A DNA stretch of 5,510 nucleotides from G039029935 sp039029935. GTDB lineage: Bacteria; Chloroflexota; Anaerolineae; Caldilineales; Caldilineaceae. The DNA lies in assembly GCA_039029935.1 (NCBI GenBank), contig JBCCFC010000954.1:1-5510 (forward strand), written 5' to 3'. Shown here piece by piece: positions 1 through 5,510 of the stretch; the stretch's first letter is position 1, and each line of letters begins with the position of its first letter. The translations under genes were made by a program, and so were the position numbers. The notes under the pieces are model-generated. The model did not search any database. It saw nothing but the letters and a program-made list of their open reading frames with translations, and was not told the origin of the DNA.

Positions 1-1
1 C

Positions 2-2896
2 GAAGGTGGGCAGACGCTTGCGACGTTGGGTACAGGTAGTGTTCTTGGTGAGACCAGTCTTTTTCGTGGCACCCCCCAAGATGTGACAGCGATTGCTGTT
101 TCTGATCTGGAGTATGGCGAGCTTTCCGACCGCGATCTCCGTGAGATTATTCTGCAAACACCGTCGATTGGATTGAAACTGAGTCAAAATTTTGGCAATC
201 TATTGGTTCAAATGCAGGACTATATTGTCCATCGCCTAAGCAATATTCCTGAGCTGAATCCGATTCCACCCTATACCCTTCAAGCCGTGGCTGGACAGCT
301 ACAGCCTCGCCAATTGACGACGGGACAACAAATTTATGGGGTAGGGGAAGCATCGTCAGGACTGTTTATTGTGGAAGACGGCGCGATTGAGTTACGTACC
401 GAAAGTGCTTATGATTCTAATGATAGCCAGACGCTGGGGCCAGGTGCGCTTTTTGGTGTGATCCCACTGTTAGCCAATAAGCCTTATACACATAGTGCCA
501 TTGCCAGCACCGATGCATTGCTGTGGATGTTGCCATCCAATGACTTCCATGTGTTGAACAATCAACATCCTGGATTGCGTCGTAGCTTGGGGAATAATTT
601 CCAAGCACGTTTGGGGCAACCCGACCAAGAGCAGGCTGCGCAACGGTTTGCAGAGATGCCACTCTTCCAAAATATGCCACCAATGGCGCACAGTGCAATG
701 GCACAAAAGATGCTGCTGCAACACCTTCCTGCTGGTGAAGTTGTCTATCACATCGGTGATTTGGGCGATGCTATCTATATGATCGAAAATGGCGAGATTG
801 AGTTGATCGGTCAAACAGCCACAGGGACGGTTGAAGAAAAAGGACGTATCGGTGCAGGTGGCTTTTTTGGCGAGTCCAGCTTGCTCTCGGGTCAGATGCG
901 TGTCGAGGATGCACGCGCTGTCCGCCACACCAACCTTTGGATTTTGTACAAATCAGATTTGGATCAACTTGCCCTTCAACATCCAGAGATTGGGCAGGCA
1001 CTCAACGAAGCTGTATCCTCGCAGCTTGCACCACAGGGTGTTGATGAGGAAAAGTTCCGTCAGTTCCGTCTGCTGGCCGATTTAAGCGATGCGGATTTGC
1101 AGCAGGTTATTGAATACCTGCGCCCAACCCGCTATCGTGCAGAAGAGCAAATATTCCGAGCGAGTACACCTGCGGACATGCTCTTTTTGGTCGAAAGCGG
1201 ACAAGTACGCATACAGCCACTATCCGGTGGCGGCTGGGTGATTGGACAGGGCGATTCGTTTGGTGAACGTGCGCTGTTGACAAATCAGCCACACAACGCC
1301 AGTGCGATTGCCGAAACCGATGTTGATCTGTGGACATTAAGCAAACAAGATTTTGACCATCTACTGAACCGCTATCCCAGTTTGGCAATCAATCTCAGTC
1401 GATTACTGAGTGAACGTTTTGCCGAGCAGTCCACCGCTGGCGCAACACCTGGGATGCCATTTGGGGCACAGCCGGGGGGGACACAGCCTGGGGCCGGAAT
1501 GCAGCCGGGGTTGGCACCGGGGCAACCAATGCAAGTACCACCACCAGGACCGCCACCTGGGGGACCGCCCCGACAGGGCATGCCGCCTGGGTATGGTGGG
1601 TTGACGCCGCCGCCGGGTGGCTCAGATGGAATGCCTCAGGGGATGACGCCGGGGATGACGCCGGGGATGGTGCCAGGAGGCATGTCACAAGGCGTTTCAT
1701 CGACAAATTTACAGCCCAATTTACAGCCAAGTGGGTTTGCTCCGCCGCCCAATCAACAATACCTTGCGCCTTATCAATCGAACCAATATCCAGCACCATA
1801 TGTTGGCGCATCGGGGCCTTATGGTGGACCGCCACCCAGTGGGTTTAGCGGTTGGTTTAGCACATTAAGTTTATGGGGCAAGTTGCGTTTTGTGCTGCTG
1901 GTGCTATTGCTTTTATGGTTGATTGTTGTGTCTGCACCCTATGCGCTCTACACCATGTTAAGCGGCGTCAGTGCCATCACGGGCGTTCCTGTGCATGTCA
2001 TGGCCCCAGGCTTTGAAGACCCTGGCCCACCAGACTTTACCTTGGCAGGATTGACGGGGATTGATCTCTCTGATGGACTTTCGGCCAATGCATTTGCGTC
2101 TGGAAACATCCTGAATGCGGTTCAGGAATTGGGTAGCTATGAGTTGGGGCGACAGAACCAGTCGATGGCCGTAGCACTCGCATTGGCAGATCAACAAGTG
2201 CCACCGACATCCACCTTTACACCGTTCCCTACAAAAACGTTAATTCCGACGTTAACGCCGATACCGACCAGTACACCCACATTGACACACACACCGACAA
2301 AAACCAGAGTACCGACATCCACACTACGCCCCTATGTCGCCCCACCAACACTGTCACCCACGCCAACGTATACCTATGCACCGCCAACACCCACGCCAAC
2401 GTATACCTATGCACCGCCAGCACCTGCGGTTGTAGCGGCAGCTCGCGCCTTGGCGCAACCCACAAAACCACCTGCGCCATCGCGTAACCTGGACCCACGT
2501 CTCAGTGGCTTGGGGACGCGCATTGATGATGCCGATGTTGCCTCTGGACAACCCTATTGGCGTCTGATTGAAGTCATTTGGGAGGATGAGCGTGAGGCGC
2601 GCGGAAAGCATCATATCTATGTCGATGTGTTTGATGAGAGTGGTGCGCGTGTGGTTGGTCAGCCAGTCACCGTCTTCTGGCCCAGTGGAGCCTATTCTGG
2701 TGGCGTTGAGGATAAAAGTGGCCCTGGCGATTATGGATTTAACTATCAAATGTATGCGGCAGGTCCGTCCTATAGTGTCAAGGTTGAAGGGTTGCCCAGC
2801 GATGTCTTCTTTGGCGCAGGCTTGGGTGATTTAGATAAGCGGCATTATGGTATTCATGTCAACTATAAGCTAAAATTTAAGAAGGTGATTCGATAG
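2..2896 (+). CDS. Membrane-anchored protein with tandem cyclic-nucleotide-binding-like domains (5' partial)
   Basis: The frame is open from the left edge (first full codon at base 2), so the TTG at 26 lies inside a domain and is not the start. Counting from base 2, the visible 964 residues hold four cNMP-binding-like (Crp/PKA-R type) domains: a truncated one at about 1-70, then about 93-204, 216-342 and 352-474. Each has the phosphate-cassette region: LGETSL, FGVIPL, FGESSL, FGERAL. A Pro/Gly/Met-rich linker follows (about 480-618), then one strong TM helix (about 629-650, preceded by WGKLRF), a Pro/Thr-rich stalk (about 734-808) and a beta-rich C-terminal domain (about 830-964). Positive charge before the helix implies cNMP domains inside and the C-terminus outside. 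Only the third domain keeps both the cassette Glu (291) and Arg (300). The role is inferred: a sensor or scaffold linking cytoplasmic ligand or protein binding to the cell surface. No catalytic or DNA-binding domain is visible. The architecture is clear, the function is not known. Confidence 0.88.
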   Translation, partial: EGGQTLATLGTGSVLGETSLFRGTPQDVTAIAVSDLEYGELSDRDLREIILQTPSIGLKLSQNFGNLLVQMQDYIVHRLSNIPELNPIPPYTLQAVAGQLQPRQLTTGQQIYGVGEASSGLFIVEDGAIELRTESAYDSNDSQTLGPGALFGVIPLLANKPYTHSAIASTDALLWMLPSNDFHVLNNQHPGLRRSLGNNFQARLGQPDQEQAAQRFAEMPLFQNMPPMAHSAMAQKMLLQHLPAGEVVYHIGDLGDAIYMIENGEIELIGQTATGTVEEKGRIGAGGFFGESSLLSGQMRVEDARAVRHTNLWILYKSDLDQLALQHPEIGQALNEAVSSQLAPQGVDEEKFRQFRLLADLSDADLQQVIEYLRPTRYRAEEQIFRASTPADMLFLVESGQVRIQPLSGGGWVIGQGDSFGERALLTNQPHNASAIAETDVDLWTLSKQDFDHLLNRYPSLAINLSRLLSERFAEQSTAGATPGMPFGAQPGGTQPGAGMQPGLAPGQPMQVPPPGPPPGGPPRQGMPPGYGGLTPPPGGSDGMPQGMTPGMTPGMVPGGMSQGVSSTNLQPNLQPSGFAPPPNQQYLAPYQSNQYPAPYVGASGPYGGPPPSGFSGWFSTLSLWGKLRFVLLVLLLLWLIVVSAPYALYTMLSGVSAITGVPVHVMAPGFEDPGPPDFTLAGLTGIDLSDGLSANAFASGNILNAVQELGSYELGRQNQSMAVALALADQQVPPTSTFTPFPTKTLIPTLTPIPTSTPTLTHTPTKTRVPTSTLRPYVAPPTLSPTPTYTYAPPTPTPTYTYAPPAPAVVAAARALAQPTKPPAPSRNLDPRLSGLGTRIDDADVASGQPYWRLIEVIWEDEREARGKHHIYVDVFDESGARVVGQPVTVFWPSGAYSGGVEDKSGPGDYGFNYQMYAAGPSYSVKVEGLPSDVFFGAGLGDLDKRHYGIHVNYKLKFKKVIR
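1639..1674 (+). repeat. 12-bp tandem repeat in the linker-coding region
   Basis: Three adjacent 12-bp units (ggggatgacgcc twice, then ggggatggtgcc) encode the GMTPGMTPGMVP part of the Pro/Gly/Met-rich linker of the cNMP-domain protein. The unit is a multiple of three, so copy changes keep the frame and only alter linker length. Confidence 0.85.
1706..1729 (+). repeat. 12-bp direct duplication in the linker-coding region
   Basis: Two adjacent near-identical units (aatttacagccc, aatttacagcca) encode NLQPNLQP in the same linker. Like the repeat about 30 bp upstream, it is in frame and looks like a slippage product. Confidence 0.75.
2355..2419 (+). repeat. 33-bp-period duplication encoding the PT-rich stalk repeat
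   Basis: A 32-base segment at 2355-2386 recurs identically at 2388-2419, a period of 33 bp or 11 codons. It encodes TPTYTYAPPTP-type units in the Pro/Thr-rich stalk outside the membrane. The copies are identical at the DNA level, so the duplication is recent or maintained by recombination. Confidence 0.9.
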
Positions 2897-2960
2897 GTCA
2901 GTATTCGGTAGGTCAGTATTCGGTACAGATAACCGACCTACCGACCTACCGAATACCGAC
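2888..2960. repeat. Tandem and inverted repeat between convergent genes; possible bidirectional terminator
   Basis: A 15-bp unit (attcggtaggtcagt) is repeated from 2888 to 2917 (first copy 14/15), with a partial third copy up to 2925. The segment 2897-2914 is the inverted complement of 2943-2960 at 17 of 18 positions, including a perfect 14-bp core (2901-2914 with 2943-2956). The right side also contains the 8-bp tandem ccgaccta at 2933-2940 and 2941-2948. The element fills the 64-bp gap between two converging genes and its first unit includes the last codons and stop of the left gene. A strong hairpin here could end transcription in both directions. Neither side has a T-tract after the arm, so it is not a canonical intrinsic terminator and could instead be a dispersed palindromic repeat. 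Confidence 0.7.
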
Positions 2961-3686
2961 TCACTGATTACCCGTAATCTTCATCTGTGCTTCACCAAAA
3001 ACGATCTGAGTACTGTCTAAAATCCACTGATGATACTCAGAACCGAGAATCCGTTTCCACGCCTTGTTCGCTGATACATTGCTATGCCGAACGGCAGCCC
3101 CATAAGGTTTGCCACGTAGCCAATTTCGCAAAAACACAGATAGTGTAGGCTCGGGGAACCAATTGACGCCAACTGCCCCATTACAGGCTTGTGCGCCCAT
3201 CCGTTGCCAAACGGTTGCAAGGGATTCACCATAGCAGTTGATGCCAAACACCATTCGTAAATCTAACGAAGAGGCGTCAGCCTCATAGGTTTCACAGAGC
3301 GGGTTCCACGTTTCATAGCCAATATACTCACGACCTTTATAGCCAACCAGGATTTCTTTATGACCATGCACCAGTAAGATTAAATCTACTTGGTGTGTTT
3401 GGCTTGTGCTGAGTAGTGTCTGCGATAACGTTTTGCCATTGGCCTGCTGATCTTCGAGGATGATGACCTGATCATATTTGCGATAGGCACCAAACAACCG
3501 AAGCTGTATTTTTGCATATTCTTCCGTAACATAATCAATCGTGTTCATGGCCCATTGGGGCAGCGTAATGCCAACGATATGTCCAACATTTTCGAGCAAC
3601 ACAACCAACGCAACTGGTTTCTCTGATGTCATCTTTGATGTTTTCTCTGATGTTTTCTCTGATGTTTGTAGTGTGCCTTTAGTCAT
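2961..3686 (-). CDS. Hypothetical protein with caspase-like (clan CD cysteine peptidase) layout
   Basis: A 241-residue protein with no obvious signal peptide or TM helix. After a low-complexity N-terminus (TSEK repeats, residues 8-23) the order reads as a caspase/gingipain fold: strand 24-33 (PVALVVLLEN), helix about 43-62, strand 72-78 (DQVIILE), helix about 84-95, strand 99-106 ending in His107-Gly108 (VDLILLVHGH), a likely beta-hairpin (about 111-122), then strand 143-150 ending in Cys151 (LRMVFGINCYG). A hydrophobic strand plus HG, then about 40-50 residues on a hydrophobic strand plus xCxG, is the clan CD catalytic signature, and about 240 residues suits a bare catalytic domain. Peptidase activity is inference; a non-catalytic caspase-fold protein or an unrelated alpha/beta protein remains possible. 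The ATG at 3686 overlaps the stop of the preceding gene, suggesting coupled translation; ATG codon 19 (3632-3630), inside the repeat, is an alternative start. Confidence 0.85.
   Translation of the reverse strand: MTKGTLQTSEKTSEKTSKMTSEKPVALVVLLENVGHIVGITLPQWAMNTIDYVTEEYAKIQLRLFGAYRKYDQVIILEDQQANGKTLSQTLLSTSQTHQVDLILLVHGHKEILVGYKGREYIGYETWNPLCETYEADASSLDLRMVFGINCYGESLATVWQRMGAQACNGAVGVNWFPEPTLSVFLRNWLRGKPYGAAVRHSNVSANKAWKRILGSEYHQWILDSTQIVFGEAQMKITGNQ
3621..3668 (-). repeat. 12-bp tandem repeat encoding N-terminal TSEK units
   Basis: Four contiguous 12-bp units (plus-strand form ctctgatgtttt, with a few substitutions in the 3621-3632, 3633-3644 and 3657-3668 copies) encode TSEK-TSEK-TSKM-TSEK at residues 8-23 of the caspase-like protein. 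Copy changes would keep the frame and change only the length of a charged, probably disordered leader. Confidence 0.88.
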
Positions 3687-3969
3687 CTTCTAACTCGACA
3701 AAACTAACTTTGAAATTTCTTGCGTATTTTTCCATTCCTTTGGAGATACGTTCCCAATCACGCGAAAGAAAGATTTTGCGCGCCTGCTCTTCATTTTCGA
3801 GGGCACCATTACTCAAGATTTGGGGTGAATTGCCCCAGACGGTAAACCAGACATCCGTAATGTTGAAGCCCAGTTTAGAAAGCCCCGGTGCAAGCTTGTT
3901 GACCAAGTATTCTTGGCACTCTTGCTCCTTGCCGTCCTGCATGTCATAACTAATCGTTACTTTTAGCAT
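3679..3969 (-). CDS. Small ferredoxin-like / dimeric alpha-beta-barrel-like hypothetical protein
   Basis: A soluble 96-residue protein. The predicted order is strand (2-8, LKVTISYD), a glycine turn and long helix (12-33, DGKEQECQEYLVNKLAPGL), strand (37-46, ITDVWFTVWG), short strand (48-53), helix (58-82, including EEQARKIFLSRDWERISKGMEKY) and final strand (84-93, NFKVSFVELE). The beta-alpha-beta-beta-alpha-beta order and size resemble the dimeric alpha/beta-barrel superfamily (ABM, EthD and NIPSNAP types). These usually dimerise and bind small hydrophobic or haem-like ligands, but no family-specific catalytic residue can be assigned, so the fold is a proposal and the function is unknown. The start is supported by a good ribosome binding site. 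It lies 63 bp after the transporter gene, and its last 8 bases overlap the next gene (ATGACTAA), so the two products are probably made together. Confidence 0.88.
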   Translation of the reverse strand: MLKVTISYDMQDGKEQECQEYLVNKLAPGLSKLGFNITDVWFTVWGNSPQILSNGALENEEQARKIFLSRDWERISKGMEKYARNFKVSFVELEDD

Positions 3970-3974
3970 TATAA

Positions 3975-3980
3975 CACCTC
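3975..3980 (-). promoter_or_regulatory. Ribosome binding site of the 96-residue gene
   Basis: On the minus strand GAGGTG lies 5 bases before the ATG at 3969, a good anti-16S match at normal spacing. It fixes this start and contrasts with the transporter upstream, which has no Shine-Dalgarno sequence. Confidence 0.8.
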
Positions 3981-4001
3981 GATTGTTTAATTGAAGGTCG
4001 T

Positions 4002-4019
4002 AATCATTGATAGATGATT
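4002..4019 (-). other. Short inverted repeat between transporter and 96-residue gene
   Basis: AATCAT and ATGATT pair around a 6-base loop in the 63-bp gap between the two genes. The stem is only 6 bp, AT-rich and without a T-tract, so it is at most a weak attenuator or mRNA-stability element. I see no convincing terminator or new promoter in this gap, which favours read-through from the transporter promoter. Confidence 0.25.
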
Positions 4020-4032
4020 CGGCTGTTTTTAT

Positions 4033-5409
4033 TTATATGGTTTCAATCACCGTTGTTAAATCATGGTTTGTCTCTTCGGATTGAAATAGAAACGCATCAC
4101 GTTGGGCATCAGCCTGAAAAGTGGTCACAGAAATTGTGCGGAAGGCAATCACTGCGACAAGCAGCCCCACAATCTCCAATCCAAAGACAGTAATATATCC
4201 TAACACAGGGTCAGCGGTGATTCTGTATACAATGTCACGGAGTAGCCCACTTACAATGTTGCCCAACGCTTGTCCGGCAAAATTTGCCACACCCCAGGCC
4301 CCAATGTACAGACCTGATGCCTGTGGGAGTGTCATATCTAGCATAAAACTAAGATTACTGATGGTCATCAACCCGCCACCCAGACCGAGCAGAAAGATTG
4401 CCCCCATAAAGAATGTTGCTAGCCCTTGTAGCCCAGCAATGATAATAAGTGCAAAGGCAATGGCGGCAATGATTGCACCGATATTGGCCGATTTCTTTTT
4501 CCCCCAGACACGAATCAAGCCTATTCCACCGAGCAGGGTGATGAACACACCCAGCCCCCAGATGGATGTGAGTCGTGATGTTTGGGACACGGACATGCCC
4601 AAAGCTTCGGCTCCAAATGGTTCTAGCAGGACATCCTGCGCATGGATGCTGACCAAAACCAATACCAAATAGAGGAAGAATCGTCTGGCCGACGGGTTGT
4701 TGCGGATGACTTGATAGGCTTGCCAGTAGTTATTCTGATTGGCCGTAGGATTCTTACGCGAGGGAGTGTTATTGGTGGTTTGCTGACTACTTTTCTGCTC
4801 AATACCCGCCGCACCAAATAAAATTAAGATTGTTGCCGCCAGCCAGATTGCGCCTAACGCTGTGTAGAGTGCTGTTTCGCTAAACGGTTCTAGCATCGTT
4901 GAGAGCGAGAGACTTGTGACAATTGTTGTGAGAATCATGGCCGTCCACATGATGCTGACGCTGCGTGTACGCCAAGACGGGGTATCGGCTGTCTTCTGTG
5001 GCTCGCTCAATTCACTGAGTAGGGCCAAGTAACTGACAGAGGCAATGTTGACACCCAGCCCCCATGTCATAAAGGCGGTGAGTGCAGCCAACAGACCCAA
5101 AACAAAATTGTCGGCCATGAGATAGACCGTGTGCGCGGTGAAATAGCCCCCAAAGGAAGCCATCATGCCACCAATCACGATCCAAGGTGAACGATGGTAG
5201 CCCCAGAGCGGGTTGCGATCTGCCCAATGCCCCACCATCACCTGCAAGGGTGAGAGCAGATAGGGCAACGACACCAATATGCCCACAAGGAACGCGGAAA
5301 ACCCCAAATCGGCAATCATGATGCGATTGAGTGTGCTGGTTACAGGAACCACAGTGATCGAGACCGCGACATGAACCATTGTTAATTGAACAATCGTTTT
5401 CCATTTCAT
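4033..5409 (-). CDS. BCD (PucC/LhaA) family MFS transporter
   Basis: A 458-residue hydrophobic protein with about 12 TM segments in two six-helix halves, joined by a polar loop at about 203-240 (rich in Gln, Asn, Ser and Thr). It carries the marks of the bacteriochlorophyll-delivery branch of the MFS: STLNRIMIADLG (25-36) after helix 1, GHWADRNPLWGYHRSPWI (60-77) in the helix 2-3 loop, QDVLLEPFG (258-266) in helix 7, and the Gly-rich GLYIGAWGVANFAGQALG (366-383) near helix 11. Family members (PucC, LhaA and relatives) act in the cytoplasmic membrane in light-harvesting complex assembly, presumably handling (bacterio)chlorophyll. Its own substrate cannot be read from sequence, and no pigment-synthesis or antenna gene is in the window, so I give no paralogue name. 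The polar C-terminal tail (about 425-458) is likely cytoplasmic. It heads the three-gene minus-strand cluster. The first ATG fits the usual N-terminus, and a promoter sits directly upstream. The family call is firm, the phototrophic role less so. Confidence 0.93.
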   Translation of the reverse strand: MKWKTIVQLTMVHVAVSITVVPVTSTLNRIMIADLGFSAFLVGILVSLPYLLSPLQVMVGHWADRNPLWGYHRSPWIVIGGMMASFGGYFTAHTVYLMADNFVLGLLAALTAFMTWGLGVNIASVSYLALLSELSEPQKTADTPSWRTRSVSIMWTAMILTTIVTSLSLSTMLEPFSETALYTALGAIWLAATILILFGAAGIEQKSSQQTTNNTPSRKNPTANQNNYWQAYQVIRNNPSARRFFLYLVLVLVSIHAQDVLLEPFGAEALGMSVSQTSRLTSIWGLGVFITLLGGIGLIRVWGKKKSANIGAIIAAIAFALIIIAGLQGLATFFMGAIFLLGLGGGLMTISNLSFMLDMTLPQASGLYIGAWGVANFAGQALGNIVSGLLRDIVYRITADPVLGYITVFGLEIVGLLVAVIAFRTISVTTFQADAQRDAFLFQSEETNHDLTTVIETI

Positions 5410-5417
5410 ATCATGAC

Positions 5418-5446
5418 ATTATAGTATATAATATGCTCGTTATCAA
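5418..5446 (-). promoter_or_regulatory. Near-consensus sigma70-type promoter of the transporter operon
   Basis: On the minus strand TTGATA (5446-5441) and TATAAT (5423-5418) are separated by exactly 17 bases: 5 of 6 and 6 of 6 consensus matches. An AT-rich stretch upstream of the -35 box (5447-5460) could act as an UP element. With usual spacing transcription starts near 5411, only about 2 bases before the ATG at 5409, so the message should be nearly leaderless. No Shine-Dalgarno sequence precedes that ATG. The start point is inferred from spacing. Confidence 0.8.
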
Positions 5447-5461
5447 TAAATTATTTAAAAG

Positions 5462-5509
5462 GGTTGAAGAGTTGAAGGGTTGAAGAGTTGAAAAGTTGAA
5501 GGGTTGAAA
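5462..5509. repeat. Octamer tandem repeat (RGTTGAAR) upstream of the transporter promoter
   Basis: Six contiguous 8-bp units (ggttgaag, agttgaag, ggttgaag, agttgaaa, agttgaag, ggttgaaa) run to the window edge and probably continue. The first four alternate GG and AG starts, giving a 16-bp higher-order period. The array is noncoding here and begins about 15 bp upstream of the transporter's -35 box. It could be a slippage-prone spacer or a set of regulator sites. Interspersed short-repeat arrays of this sort are known in filamentous bacteria such as cyanobacteria. Confidence 0.88.
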
Positions 5510-5510
5510 G

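Noticed and set aside
26..28. TTG at 26 as the start of the cNMP-domain protein
   Set aside because: The frame stays open to the window edge, and residues just before it (EGGQTLATLG) continue the same beta-roll, so the gene begins upstream of the window.
2..1430. Crp/Fnr transcription regulator
   Set aside because: The cNMP domains are not followed by a helix-turn-helix; a linker and a membrane helix follow instead.
1395..1835. 146-codon minus-strand open frame opposite the linker region
   Set aside because: It is the antisense of a Pro/Gly-rich repetitive stretch. Such GC-rich regions lack stops on the other strand, and the Ala/Pro/Val-rich translation looks artefactual.
3964..3973. TATAAT overlapping the ATG of the 96-residue gene as a promoter -10 box
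   Set aside because: The hexamer 17 bases upstream (CTTCAA) is a poor -35 box, and a start there would remove both the good Shine-Dalgarno sequence and the ATG from the transcript.
4121..4672. 183-codon plus-strand open frame opposite the transporter
   Set aside because: It mirrors a strongly supported membrane-protein gene. Its translation has no recognisable domain and it has no convincing ribosome binding site.
5012..5404. Alternative start at 5404 (ATGAAATGG holds two ATGs) giving a 130-codon product
   Set aside because: The frame encodes Gly/His/Ser-rich sequence without motifs, while the frame from 5409 gives a full BCD-family transporter.
5462..5510. CRISPR array
   Set aside because: The units are 8 bp and contiguous, with no unique spacers and no cas genes nearby.

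Overview
The window looks like chromosomal DNA from a Chloroflexota (green non-sulfur) bacterium, probably from or near a phototrophic lineage. This is inference, since no marker gene is present. Three things point that way. The first is a PucC/BCD-type transporter with the family's characteristic motifs. The second is a large membrane protein with a Pro/Thr-rich 'PTPTYTYAPP' stalk and a C-terminal WxLIEVxWEDE...HHIYVDVFDE-type domain, a style I associate with this phylum. The third is the short tandem repeats between and inside genes. Base composition is moderate, with no sharp shift between genes, and I see no mobile element, rRNA, tRNA or CRISPR array.

Layout: a plus-strand gene enters from the left edge and ends at 2896. 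It encodes the C-terminal 964 residues of a protein with at least four tandem cyclic-nucleotide-binding-like domains (the first truncated by the window), a Pro/Gly-rich linker, one transmembrane helix, a Pro/Thr-rich stalk and a small beta-rich domain predicted to lie outside the membrane. A 64-bp gap with tandem and inverted repeats separates it from three minus-strand genes. In transcription order these are a 12-TM BCD-family MFS transporter (5409-4033), a 96-residue ferredoxin-like/dimeric alpha-beta-barrel-like protein (3969-3679), and a 241-residue protein (3686-2961) whose layout resembles a clan CD (caspase/gingipain-fold) cysteine peptidase.

The transporter has a near-consensus sigma70-type promoter placed so close to its ATG that the transcript should be essentially leaderless. 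The 96-residue gene, 63 bp downstream, has a clear Shine-Dalgarno sequence, and its stop overlaps the start of the caspase-like gene by 8 bases. The three genes therefore probably form one operon, with the last two translationally coupled.

The most interesting signals are the caspase-like protein and its coupled small partner beside a pigment-type transporter, the membrane-tethered array of degenerate cNMP domains, the leaderless promoter, and the 8-, 12- and 15-bp tandem repeats.
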